64,000 nucleotides of DNA from Siphonodentalium dalli. Lineage: Eukaryota; Mollusca; Scaphopoda; Gadilida; Siphonodentaliidae. Positions within the stretch are counted from its first letter, which is position 1. The number at the start of each line of letters is the position of its first letter. Positions 10,424 through 21,084 of this stretch are shown here, one piece after another. A program made the position numbers and the translations under genes. The stretch spans positions 171,070,664 to 171,134,663 of the forward strand of contig CP136066.1 of the NCBI GenBank assembly GCA_032622095.1. The letters run 5' to 3'. The notes beneath the pieces were generated by a model. That model made no database searches, was not told where the DNA came from, and worked only from the letters and a program-made list of their open reading frames with translations.

Positions 10424-11947
10424 TAAGCCTAAACCACCATCTAGATATCAAAACCAAGCATGGCTCGAGGGGTGGGATCCCAATAACATCCGACAAAACC
10501 AATTGGAAGACGCCGATATCGCCACCGTGATGATTTCCAAGGAAGGTGACGAGTCCACACCACAGTGGGCTGATCTGTTACACAAGGTTCCGGCGGTGAA
10601 ACAGCTATGGGCCCAGTGGGACACCCTGTAGATTATCGATGGAGTGATGTACCGAGCTTATCAGACAGATATGGACGATGAACCCAAGAAACAAATGGTG
10701 TTACCATTCAAGAAGAGAGGAATTACTCAAGTACTCCCACGACATACCATCAAGCGGGCATCTTGGGGCTGCAAAACATTTAGCAAGATCAAAGGCAATT
10801 TGTATTGGCCGGGCATGAGAACTACAGTACAAAATTACTGCAATGCATGTGACAAATTTGTGGCGAGAAAAACCAACAAGGCGGCAAGAGCACCACTGGT
10901 TGGAACACCCATGGAACGCATATCAATAGACATCCTGGGGCCACTTCCGGTCACCGATTCAGGGATGCGACACATCTTAGTGATGGTTGACAACTTCACC
11001 AAATGGAAGGAAGCGATTCCGATGAAAGACCAAGAGGCCACCGCAGTGACAACAGCATTCGTGGACGAATTCATCTGCCGGTTTGGAACCTTTTTCCAAC
11101 TCCACTCGGATCAAGGGTCAAATTTGGAATCTGAGATATTCCAAGGCATGTGCCGACTGTTCGACATATCAAAGACCCGTACGACATCCCTTAGACCACA
11201 GAGTAATGGCGCTGTGGAACGCATGAATAAGACCCTGGGAACGATGTTAACCATGTATTCAGAGCACAACCAGAACAAATGGGATCAATATTTACAACCA
11301 GTAATGCTGGCATATCGTTCATCCGAACATGCGAGCACGAGTCGGATACAAAACCGGGTGATGTTTGGTCGGGAGGTAATGTTGCCACTAGAAGTTGTCA
11401 CGGGGAGACCAATGGAGTGTATAGAAACCAACCCTTCAGTACCAGAATACCTCCAGAGATTAGAAGAGACGTTCCTACAGGCACCTGAATTTGATCGGCG
11501 TCAATTGGGGAAAGCACCAGGAAGACAAAAGCGGAATTATAACGTAGGGACAAAACCAATAAAATTAAATGTCGGGCAACCAGTCTGGTTATTTGACCCA
11601 CGACGGAAAGTTGGGGTATGTACATAATTGACTTTAAGAAAGGGACCATTCCTTATCACCAGACTTCAAGATGACGTGACCTGTTTTATTCAAAAGACCG
11701 CCAAGGTCCTCCAAAAGCTTTCCATGTGGATAGACTGATGGCGTACCGGGGATGTCACCTCCCGAAGTGGATGAAGAAAGAGCAGAAAAGGATCCATGCA
11801 ATAACCGAAACCCTGGCCAGTAGTACGACTATACATATTACCGTACCATTTTATTTCAATAAACATGCAGCATTGCGATGTCCATCTCCATTTCCCCCCA
11901 AGCCCCATGTTACTAAGGTTCCGAGAGTTACAACCGTCCCTTTTTAA
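10424..11947 (+). pseudogene. Gypsy integrase, DD35E, with C-terminal chromatin-proximal tail
   Basis: The main open part is 10644-11627 (327 codons), preceded by linker sequence interrupted by a TAG at about 10629. It has a degenerate N-terminal zinc region (YWPGMR and CNACDKF present, the second His of HHCC not evident). The catalytic core has Asp in SIDILGPLP (residue 97), Asp in LHSDQGSN (156) and Glu in NGAVERMNKTL (192); 35 residues separate the second and third, as expected for retroviral/gypsy integrases. A stop near 11625 interrupts the C-terminal barrel (PVWLFDPRR). The tail continues to 11947 with LRKGPF, VDRLMAYRG and a basic end. The function would be insertion of element cDNA. 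Core residues are intact, the reading frame is not. Confidence 0.87.
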
Positions 11948-12152
11948 TTCCAGATCAACAATGAGCATCATAACCACGTTCGCCTGTCCATATATAGGCT
12001 CTGGAGAAGAGATGGTGGCAGAGGAACTGTTAAAACGCCATCTTCAAAACACTCACCGACGGATGACGGTTGTGTGCCCGGTCTGCCACGAAGATAGGAG
12101 AACATTTACAAGGATATAATTATGATCTACGGGAGCACTGCGGGAAGAAACA

Positions 12153-12890
12153 CCAATAATAATAATATATACCATTTGTATAGCGCTTCATCCCTGGTGT
12201 AGCTCGAAGCGCTTGTGACTCTATATGCAGGTTATATACATGTACAGACATTAGAATATTTACTATCAATGGATACGGAGAAAGATGCAATGTTGCTATC
12301 TACGGCTAGTTGTGTGCGGGTAAATATTGAACAGGTTCGTCTTAAGTCGTTGCTTGAAGATGTCGATAGAGTGCGAACGACGAATGTCGAGAGGGATGGA
12401 GTTCCAGACACTTGGTGCGGCGTGTGTAAACAGACGACGTTCAATTTTCTTACATTTACCCACGTGAACAGCCAGAAGCTGTTTTTCCTTTGAACGGAGG
12501 TTATCACGGCCTGGTACATACAACGTAAGAATGTCCGAGATATATGCTGGTGCAGATGAATTAAAGTAACGATAGCAGAACGTTGCTAACTTGAAATCAA
12601 TTCGCGCGCGCACTGGGAGCCAATGTAGGTTTTTCAAAATTGGAGAGACATGGGTTGATTTCGGAACACGCACTACAATCCTCGCGGCTGAGTTCTGTAG
12701 ACGTTGCAGACGACTTAATTGTTCTTGTGAACTTCCCACGAAAAGCGCATTGCAATAGTCCAATCGTGACATAATATTACAAGAAGCAACCCTTTTTGCC
12801 GCAGGCATTGTTAAGTATGGACGAAGACTAAGGCGCATAAGTCCAAATGAAGACCATCCCACCAAATTGTTTTCACAGAGTGCAATGGAT
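12153..12890 (-). mobile_element. 5'-truncated L2/CR1-type LINE inserted antisense
   Basis: On the minus strand a LINE C-terminal coding fragment is followed by a short 3' part that contains AAGCGCTTCGAGC and GCGCTATACAAATGG and ends in ATT/TTA microsatellite units at 12153-12168. That terminus is characteristic of L2-like LINEs. The fragment lies between two parts of the finger-containing frame, so it inserted after that gene was in place. I could not identify a target-site duplication. Confidence 0.78.
12296..12870 (-). pseudogene. LINE reverse transcriptase C-terminus
   Basis: The minus-strand frame runs from about 12958 to 12296; LINE similarity starts at about residue 30-45. Diagnostic blocks are MSRLDYCNALFVGSS, LQRLQNSAARIVVRV, ILKNLHWLPVRARIDFK, and AAPSVWNSIPLDIRRS. 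The end FKQRLKTNLF is the usual C-terminus of CR1/L2 RT proteins, after the thumb. The RT catalytic core is absent, as expected for a 5'-truncated retrotransposition product. The frame itself is uninterrupted, which suggests a fairly young insertion compared with the surrounding gypsy pol. Confidence 0.85.
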
Positions 12891-13539
12891 TCTGGATGGC
12901 TACAGTCCCGACTGATTATAGCTTCGTAATCAAGCCATCGGAAATAACTTCTCGACAAGCGGAGGCAGCGAGGGTGGCTATCAGGGGTTGGTTAAAGGTA
13001 CTAAGAAGGGTGGCTCAACAAGAAATATATAAGACTGGGAGAGAGGATGGCGGTGTCGTCCCACTCAACCGAAGAAAATCTCTAAACAGAAGCAGCCAAC
13101 TGTAAGTCAACCGCTAGAACAGGAAACAAATTATGCGGATGAAGTTGTCATATCACCTCCGATAGGGCCGACTGGCGATAATAACACGAAGATTCTAACC
13201 ATGCGCAAGATAGACCTGGCTCACACAAATATACATGCCTTGTTGGTGGAGGGGAAAACAACCTACAGAGTGAACATGGCCCAAGAGATTTATACAAATC
13301 CAATCAGAATGTCGGCCTCGATTCGGCGTATGACGGTCTTAAAGGATATGGTCAGTATACCCACCACAAAGTTGACTAAGGTCATGAACCACAACTTGTT
13401 AAAGACAGCAGCAGAAACACTAGGACTACCGCCCGGACTAGTGCTGTCCTTAGAAGAGTATGCGTTACCACCCATCACCTGACACCACATCAGTTATTTC
13501 AGTACCAGCAATTATCACCGAACTCCACCTTCCTACCAG

Positions 13540-13800
13540 CGCACCAGCACCAGTCACCACCCCAGACACCACTCCAATCAGCACACCAATTACCACATCA
13601 CGACCAGTCACCACTCTAGTCAGCACACCTGCACCAGTCACCACTCCAGTCAGCACACCAGCACCAGTCACCACTCCAGTCAGCACAACAGCACCAGGCA
13701 CCACTTCAATCAGCACACCAGCACCAGTGAGCACACTAGTTACCACCTTACCACTAGTCACCACTCAAGTAGGCACACCAGCGCCCAAGACCACCTCACC
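13540..13800 (+). repeat. 30-bp coding minisatellite (Thr/Pro/Val repeats)
   Basis: Repeats of about 30 bp such as CACCAGTCACCACTCCAGTC encode imperfect 10-residue units of the form TPAPVTTPVS. About eight units are recognisable with drift at both ends. The repeat length is a multiple of three, so the frame of the host gene is kept through the block. Such blocks often encode extended, O-glycosylated linkers; that is only a possibility here. Confidence 0.75.
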
Positions 13801-14495
13801 ACCAGTCATCTCAGAACAACTACTCAGCACAGTAACCTACAACCCCACACCAAAACCGAAAGTTTGTCAAACCCAGTCATCTGCAAGCTCGAACACCACA
13901 TATTGGACTGACATCAGAAATGTGGTAATCAATGACAGCTACTCTAATAACAGCAACTTCAGCGCCAGGTACGCGACACCAATCATGCCTGCTCCACTAC
14001 TCCAAACAACAGAAGCGAAAGAGGCTCGGGAGCTACTGAGCAGCGGTGCACTGCCACTTCTACCCCCAGCTCCCAGAGAATGGACGGAAGAGACGGGAAT
14101 AATGGTTGAAGCGGGAGATTTAACATTGGTATGGCCACCGAACAATTGGGTGACGATGACCGGTGATCAAAGACGACTCCAGTTCGAGTTCATTGCAATG
14201 GCGCTGGAGCATGAAAATTCAGACTAATTCCACCAGGCCGATAGGGCTGACATTAGCGATAAATACAATATGCTCATCTTTCCAGGGACCCCACCACTTA
14301 ACAAGAAGGCCGCCACCTCATTGGTCATGGCACGCTATCATATTTTTAAGACTCTGAGGGATATTGCACTAGGTCTCATCCATGGAAGCAGGACGGGTTC
14401 TTGATGAGGTGAAGAATTTCAAAAACAGGGATACAGCCACAGACAGTCTCACAAATACCATCAACCAAAAGGGGATAGGACTACGACTAGTTTAA

Positions 14496-14575
14496 TATGA
14501 AGAAGAAGAAGAAGAAGAAGGAGAAGAAGAAAATGAAGAAGGAGAAGAAGAAAAAGAAGAAGAAGAAAAGAAACA
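14496..14575 (+). repeat. Purine-only GAA/AAG tract
   Basis: About 75 bases of almost uninterrupted purines (AAG, GAG and AAA units) directly after the final TAA of the finger-containing gene. A polypurine tract at this place would be where an LTR element primes plus-strand synthesis, but the following sequence does not look like an LTR to me. A simple AAG microsatellite is the safer reading. Confidence 0.6.
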
Positions 14576-14589
14576 CATATAACTTCATA

Positions 14590-14745
14590 TGCCTCATCAT
14601 AACTCGCTATCATCTACAACTCACTATAATCTTCAGCTCATCATCTGACATCCATCCGTCCAACATCTGTCATCAGACTCATCACAACTCACTATCATAT
14701 ACAACTCAATATCATCTTCAGCTCATTATCACTGTAATCTCACGG
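14590..14745. repeat. Direct duplication of about 95 bp
   Basis: Blocks such as CTACAACTCACTATAATC at about 14614 and ATACAACTCAATATCATC at about 14699, each followed by TTCAGCTCAT, show two diverged copies in the same orientation. It follows the purine tract and has no coding meaning. Confidence 0.55.
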
Positions 14746-17540
14746 TCAGCACACATCATTATTATCATATTGTATAGTTATATATAGTAAGGATCCAGGA
14801 GGATCCAATTTATTGAGTAGAAAACGGCCGTAAAAATCGCGCCCGATGTGAATTGGCCTTAAAACGGTCGCCATGCTTGTAACGTATAATTATTAGCGCA
14901 CATTATTTCCCGAGATGGCTCATGGCGTCACAAATTTTGCCATGATCGTCCTATTTATGCAAACGAGTCGGAGACAATCACTTTGCGAGATATGAGTAGG
15001 ACCCTTCGAACAAGCGAGTCGGAGCTCGTGTGCATGATTAAATAAAAGCGGCTGACGATATTGATGATATATCGAAACGCGATTAGAGAGTCTGGTGATG
15101 TCATATCACAATTATCGTAAGTATCATGGTTTATTCCGTCTCTGTTCACCTCAAAACTAATGACGAATTTGGAAATTACGAAATCCAAGGCAAAAACTGG
15201 CTGATCGAGACGCCTATCTCAATCACAAATGTTATATCAATATTCGACTACTCATTCTGAACAAATGGGACAAAATAATCACCATAACAATTTTCTCTTG
15301 ACAGGGAAGGTTTTCCATGATCAAAATGGCCGAAAGTAAACACAAAAATCAGAAACGAGTTGGAGCCAAATCGTTATAGATTCCAAAGTGTTGAGCCCAC
15401 TGAATCCCAGTGATACACGTATTACATAAATTCAAGCAAAAGGCAACTTAAGGCTTAACCAAAGTCCAATATGAACTCCGGTTCAAATTTGGGTAATTTT
15501 CTAAATAGAGAAAAAAATGGCACAAACTTCAGCTAAAAACAACTATACGTATATTATGTATAGTAAATAGTAATTTACCTGTGAAAGAAATTGGTAATAT
15601 GTGATACTTTCTTCCGAACTGAAATCTGACTTTGTGCACACGTACAGGGTCTGTTGTTGAGAAATTTCCACAAACAAAACTGAATCCTGGTTGGGGAGTT
15701 CTCTGTCAAGAATGCTTTGTTATCCATACAACACATTATTCAATTCTCATGTTTTTGAAGCGAGTGATCAAGTTTTGAAATGACACAACCAGATATCACA
15801 CAGCAGTAAAATTGCTGGTTGGAATTCATTGAGTAATCTCTTGATTAATCTTGATTGTGATTCAGACCAGACTGGCCATGCTAAAATATAAGTTGGCTTG
15901 CTGAGGGAATCTGACCTTGCACAATTACAGTCACAGTCAAATATAGCTGTTTGCTTTCTGGTGAAGTTGAGCCACAATACATACCCTGGCTTTTGAAAAT
16001 TTAAATTAAATACTTTTTGTTATTATAAAATGTGGATTTCTCAACAAAGCGTTTCGTATGGAGTTCTCCTGGATCCTGATGTACTTTCTTGTATGGAAAT
16101 TAGCTGACCGTTTTGTCAGAACGTGCGCACAAAGTCAAGAGTGTGGTTGGTAAGTATGTGCCATATATTATTTTAGTCTGCTACCAGTATAGTGTTGTTA
16201 ACTACATATGATACATTGATTGTTGTTTTCTTTGAATTTTGTGACGTTTTTGATACTTTTCTACCAAGTTTAAAAACTGATAAACATATCCCTGTAGGCC
16301 ATATTTGACTGGTTTGGCTAAACCTTAATTCTGGTATTATTATACAGTTGTCGCCCGCTGTCGTGGTAGACACTGATATTTGTCACTCGCTCGAGAACGG
16401 AATGTCTCCCGAGAAGAAGGACAGCAACTGTTTTGCTATCTGATTACTAAAGTAAAATCCTTGCCATGCATTCACACGCACGATGTTGCACTGAGTCATC
16501 TCATGGCACAAGTGTTTTCATTCGCGATTAAGTATGTTCTTAGTAACTTCGTATCGTCCTGTGGGATTTATGTTCCATAAAAGATAGTCAATCCGTTACG
16601 CGTTTGATAATCACTGTTTATTTACCTTCTCCAATTTGGCATATTAAATGTCGTCTTGTGCGCGAAATTTACTCGCGATATTAATTTCATTACGATCTTC
16701 ACAGAAAGCTATTGGGAAGCTGTCAATTTCTAAAATGTACATTCGGATATGTCAATATTACCAACTGCATCGCGATCCCCACACAAAATACTTCTGTGAT
16801 CACAATGCAGACATCGTGGAGAGGTCTATTTCAATTCATTTATTTATCATTTCCTGATATGAAGGATAACCGTACAGGATAATTCATTCGCGACAAACGC
16901 ATGCATTACGTTGTACACCAGTAAGATTATTTTATAACCAACCGACATCAAGGGGTCGACTCGTTCAATGTTGCACCGTATAATGTCGATATGAAGATAT
17001 TGAATCACCCAGATGTTTCTATGTAAATAGTACATAATAACAGTTTTCAGATAAAAGTATCAACTTAAAAGTTTGAATATTAGTGTTCACTATATATACG
17101 CAAATTAGTGTTTTTTCGAATCCGTGGGGTATATGAGATTTATGATTATAACACTATTTTGTGATGTGAAATAGTTGAGTTACTGCCCTGTGTGTTGCTT
17201 GGAGATATTCTTGTAATATAACATCAGATTGGCGACAAAAACAATGTCTGCCGGCTCAGCGGGCAACAGAAAGATTTGTCACCCGGCACGTGACAGGGGG
17301 GGGTGGTAAACTAAGGAGGAGGGTAACGATGGCTTACGTTAAGTTTGCCCTCTTGTTTCGCACCCATTCTCCACCTTCATACGCGACGGGAAGAGCTGGA
17401 AATATTATAGTATATGAGAGAGACGTTAAAGTCTAGATAGGCGACGAGAGAGGGTGGTGAAAGCACAAGCATTGAAAAATATGCAGAATATTCCTGCAAC
17501 GGGGAGGTTATCTGTCTTAAATATATAAGCATTTAATGAA
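14746..17540. other. Unannotated stretch, no supported gene
   Basis: Only frames below 80 codons without recognisable domains. A weak inverted similarity exists between about 15627-15676 (GACTTTGTGCACACGTA) and 16030-16140 (ACGTGCGCACAAAGTC), suggesting an old small DNA element. A G-run lies at 17296-17306. Otherwise I see nothing to annotate. Confidence 0.45.
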
Positions 17541-17544
17541 TTAG

Positions 17545-17979
17545 AAACTCGTATTAGTATAGATATTTGACGTATGTTATGCATTATAGAGTCGTATCAG
17601 TGTAGATATTTTACGTAATGTTATGCACTATAGAGTCGAATCAGTGTAGATATTTGACGTATGTTATGCACTATAGAGTCGAATCAGTGTGGATATTTGA
17701 CGTATGTTATGCATCATAGAGTATTATTAGTGTAGCTATTTGACGTATATTATGCAGTATAAAGTCGTATCCGTGTAGATATTTGACGTATGTTATGCAC
17801 TATAGAGTCGTATCATTGTAGATATTTGACGTATGTTATGCTTTGTGGAGTCGTATCAGTATAGCTATTTGATGTATGTTATACATTAAAGAGTCGAATC
17901 AGTGTAGCTATTTGACGTACATTATACATTATAGAGTCGAATCAGTGTAGATATTTGACGTATATTATGCACTAGCAGG
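17545..17979. repeat. 44-bp minisatellite, about 10 units
   Basis: Units of 43-44 bp with the core TATCAGTGTAGATATTTGAC followed by GTATGTTATGCACTATAGAG are repeated head to tail with point differences. The array is cut at about 17979 by an unrelated insertion and related units resume at about 18668. Confidence 0.85.
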
Positions 17980-18667
17980 GTTACCCGGCATTGCTCAGGT
18001 TAAAGTTATCAATTTGGTGGAAATTGGCGCTAAAAATAGTGTGTATCAATTTTGGTGCCCCTCTCACTTTCAGTGCACCCTGATTCGAATGACTTTTGGC
18101 AGCTTTAAGCCACACCATTAGACTACTCATACCACGTGGATGATTTTGTATATGTTTGGTGGCAATCGGCGACTAAACCAATTCTTATCAAATTTGTGCC
18201 CCCCCCCCCCCAATCTCTCATCAAAACAACACAAATTTGGCGCCTTTAAATCACACAATTATATTCCTTGTATCATGGAAAAGATTGTGTATCAATTTGG
18301 TGGAAATCGGCGCTAAAGTTATTTTTATCAATATTGGTGCCCCTCTCCCCTCCCGTGCATCCCTGACTCAAACGGCGCCACTTTTGACCATATTTAAACC
18401 ATACCATTAAATTTCTCATATCATGGGGATGATTGTATATAAGATTGGTGGTAATCGGCGACACAACAAAAATCTACCCCTCCCCCTTTTCTGCCCCTGA
18501 CAACAAGGGCGTCAATTTAGAGAATTTTAACCCGCACCATTATCTTTCTCGTAAAAAGATACCCCTGTTATATCCCTTTGGTGCCATGTAGATGGTCCCC
18601 TGTGAATTTCTATAGAACACAGGCCGACATATAGACAGACAGACATACATTCGCAACAATATATATA
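17980..18667 (+). mobile_element. Dispersed repeat inserted in the minisatellite
   Basis: This unrelated block separates two halves of the same minisatellite. It begins near GCAGGGTTACCCGGCATTG and contains three diverged internal repeats of the theme 'CAATTTGGTGGAAATCGGCGC ... GGTGCCCCTC'. It ends with an AGACAGACAGACATACATTC tract followed by a short AT microsatellite. A CCCGG-containing head and an ACAGACAGACA tail before TATATATAGA are shared by a family of repeats seen widely in invertebrate genomes, probably non-autonomous retroelements. No coding capacity. Another probable member ends at 24000-24130. Confidence 0.6.
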
Positions 18668-19305
18668 TAGATTATAGAGTCGTATCAGTGTATATATTTG
18701 ACGTATGTTATGCATTACAGAGTCGAATCAATATAGATATTTGAACTATTACATATTCCTATCAGTGTTGATATTTGAACAATTACAGTGTCCTATCAGT
18801 GTCGATATTTGAAGTATTACAGTGTCCTATCAGTGTCGATATTTGAACTATTACAGAGTCCTATTAGTGTAGATAATTAAAGTATTACAGTGTCCTATCA
18901 GTGTCGATATTTGAACTATTACAGTGTCCTATCAGTGTCGATATTTGAACTATTACAGTGTCCTATCAGTGTCGATATTTGAACTATTACAGTGTCCTAT
19001 CAGTGTCGATATTTGAACTATTACAGTGTCCTATCAGTGTCGATATTTGAACTATTACAGAGTCATATCAGTGTTGATATTTGAACTATTATAGAGTCCT
19101 ATCAGTGTTGATATTTGAACAATTACAGTGTCCTATCAGTGTAGATATTCGAAGTATTACAGAGACAGAGACAGTGTAATATTTGACGTATGTTATGCAG
19201 TATGGAGTCCTATCAGTGTATATATTTGAAGTATTACAGAGTCCTATCAGTGTATATATTTGAAGTATTACAGAGTCCTATCAGTGTAGATAGTTGACGT
19301 GAGGC
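18668..19305. repeat. 34-bp minisatellite related to the 44-bp one
   Basis: The array starts with one 44-bp-type unit and then changes to 34-bp units reading GTGTCCTATCAGTGTCGATA plus TTTGAACTATTACA. The shared core TATCAGTGT-GATATTTGA shows common ancestry; the 34-bp form lacks about ten bases of the longer spacer. Roughly 15 units, with 44-bp-like units again near the right end. Confidence 0.85.
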
Positions 19306-20751
19306 TCTACCTCGTCCCCGGAACAAGATCGCTGTGTTCACAACGAACGTGAATATAAACAAAACTGGATTTTGTATTATTGATAAAATCTCGTAGTACT
19401 TACTTACCTTAGTGCAGATATATATATGTTTTAGTAAACAGTTGGTGCATCGTGTCATTATTAAGTCGTGCCAGTGAATGGACGACAGAATGTACATTCC
19501 AATGTCTGTTTTCGGTTTCACAAATTGAAGGCAAAAATTTAACGCAGATATGAGATGTTGATACCGCGAGTCTCTGTTTTGTGCAGACTGTCCTTGTCAC
19601 ACCTTCAGCAACTCATCACAGTCCTTTGTTCAGCAAATAAAAGAAACGCCAACATCTATTCAAATAAAACATCGATAATACACATTGCAACCAAAGCAAC
19701 ATTGATTATAAGTAACCAGGTATACTTAAGTATAGAGTAACGTCCCGTTAACTGCTGTCCGGAAAACAAGGTAACATTAAAGGCATACTACCAGCACGTA
19801 AATAAACAAAATAATACTTGCAAAGCTACACAACCAAAACCACATTGGTTTAGTTTTATATTGATTATTTGAACATATTTGGTTTGTTCCCCGTTTACAT
19901 GAATACATTATATAATTAAACAAATACAGTATCAAACATCAAATGAGTTAATCGAGTGGAGTTCAACCCCCACCCCGTGGTTGGAGTGTCCGACCTGTAA
20001 TGGTGTTAATGTACCGGCATGAGTTCGCGCCCGCCGGTGGATCGACTATCGACTCAGAAAGAGTGGCTTGATCGGATTAAAGGGATACTGTACGCCAGCA
20101 ATAAATAATATACTGTAAGTCCGCATGGCGCTTTGCGCTCCAAAATACGCATAATATTATTCGCTTTTGAATTTTTCTCAGTATCGAAATAGGTCGATAA
20201 ATATCTGAACTACCTTTCTACGGGCATTATGTAACCCAAAAAGACGCACTGAAGTAATGCAAAATACAACTGTGAATACGGTGTTTGAGTCCCAAACACA
20301 AAAATAAAAATCCATTTGCACGACAGGGAGCTGAAAAGAGCGTTCTGTGGAAGTCTATCCTGATATGGAAGCAATAAAAAGCGTTTGTCTGACTTCTGGC
20401 GAAATGTTGAAAACGGCTGAAATATGGCAAGTGTTTTTCGGAGCAAATGAAGCCGGTATATCAATAGTTCGTTTGTTTATCGACCTATCGTATCCGTCGC
20501 TCCAAATTACGTACAAAAATTGGAGGTTCGAATGAGCCATGTCCGTTTCAGTCTCCATCCGTAAACTATGGTACGAACTTCCATGTAAAAAAGACGTAAC
20601 TAAAACATTTGACCCATAGTGGATTGGACATCTCATGGCACACATCGTGTAACAATAAGTTAATATTGGGCGTGCATGAACTCAATTCACCCCACGGACT
20701 AGGCAATAAAATTAATGAATATCTGTGACTATTATGCATATATAGAGATTA
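19306..20751. other. Unannotated stretch, no supported protein gene
   Basis: Short overlapping frames around 20210-20645 lie on both strands and show no domain. The sequence GGGATACTGTACGCC near 20085 looks like part of a dispersed repeat. A tRNA-like segment inside this stretch is listed separately. Confidence 0.45.
19976..20045 (+). repeat. tRNA-derived SINE remnant
   Basis: GTGGTTGGAGTGTCCGACC followed about 30 bases later by GAGTTCGCGCCCGCC resembles the A and B box of a tRNA promoter with roughly correct spacing. The segment cannot fold into a complete cloverleaf that I can find, so a SINE head is more likely than a tRNA gene. Confidence 0.4.
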
Positions 20752-20915
20752 CCGCACTCGATCGAGTAGATTGTAGAAGGATACCCCTTTTGGTTAGAGA
20801 TTATATACCGCACTCGATCGAGTGGATTGTAGAAGGATACCCCTTTTGGTTAGAGATTATATACCGCACTCGATCGAGTGGATTGTGGAAGGATACCCCT
20901 TATGGTTAGAGATTA
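20752..20915. repeat. Three 56-bp tandem units with a 14-bp palindrome
   Basis: Units start at 20752, 20808 and 20864. Each contains CACTCGATCGAGTG (one mismatch in the first unit), a perfect palindrome in units two and three, followed by GAAGGATACCCCTT and GGTTAGAGATTA. Identity between units is very high, so the amplification is recent. Confidence 0.9.
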
Positions 20916-21084
20916 GTTTTGACAGAAAATAGCATAATTTACTAATGTATCGTTGTTTTCTCGGATTCTAATGGTATGGTGGTAAGCGAAGCCATTCGCC
21001 TTCGCTGGACACATTGAACTTAGAATAAAACCGGCAACTAAACCATCTAATTCGGCGGTCCAGCTAAACCAGCTTTATCGAGGC

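Larger units (their letters stand above)
8160..11947 (+). mobile_element. 5'-truncated, degenerate Ty3/gypsy retroelement (pol)
   Basis: Pol domains appear in the gypsy order protease, reverse transcriptase, RNase H, integrase on the plus strand, spread over several frames. At least five frameshifts or stops interrupt it (near 8580, 9160, 9358, 9700, 10025 and 10423). I see no LTR, primer-binding site or gag upstream; the element starts directly after the LINE A tail. Integrase after RNase H separates Ty3/gypsy from Ty1/copia. The coding frame closes at a TAA at 11945-11947, and another open frame (annotated separately) starts 13 bp later. It is an inactive copy. Confidence 0.85.
11961..14492 (+). 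pseudogene. Unrecognised third gene downstream of gypsy pol (C2H2-like fingers plus Thr/Pro repeats)
   Basis: A frame opens with ATG at 11961, 13 bp after the pol stop. The first ~65 codons carry two finger-like motifs: C-x-Y...H-x4-H (FACPYIG...LKRHLQNTH) and C-x2-C...H-x4-H (CPVCHED, then REHCGKKH after a frameshift at about 12110). An antisense LINE fragment interrupts the gene at about 12153-12890. Coding sequence resumes at about 12896 (helical, basic), shifts at about 13065, runs on through MRKIDLAHTN (13201), and shifts at about 13470 into a Thr/Pro/Val-rich repeat domain. A compact end follows (TTEAKEARELLSS, PPAPREWTEETG), with two further shifts near 14220 and 14390 and a final TAA near 14492. 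The position is that of env or accessory genes in gypsy-like elements, but I see no signal peptide, furin site or transmembrane helix. I do not recognise the family. It could be an element accessory gene or an unrelated host gene. Confidence 0.5.

Noticed and set aside
13465-13764. Minus-strand Val/Gly-rich frame
   Set aside because: Antisense of the Thr/Pro repeat block.
14496-14575. Polypurine tract and 3' LTR of the gypsy element
   Set aside because: The purine tract is present, but no LTR-like sequence, end signature or second copy can be seen.
14497-14787. Lysine/glutamate-rich 96-codon frame
   Set aside because: Translation of the AAG/GAA tract; nothing conserved follows.
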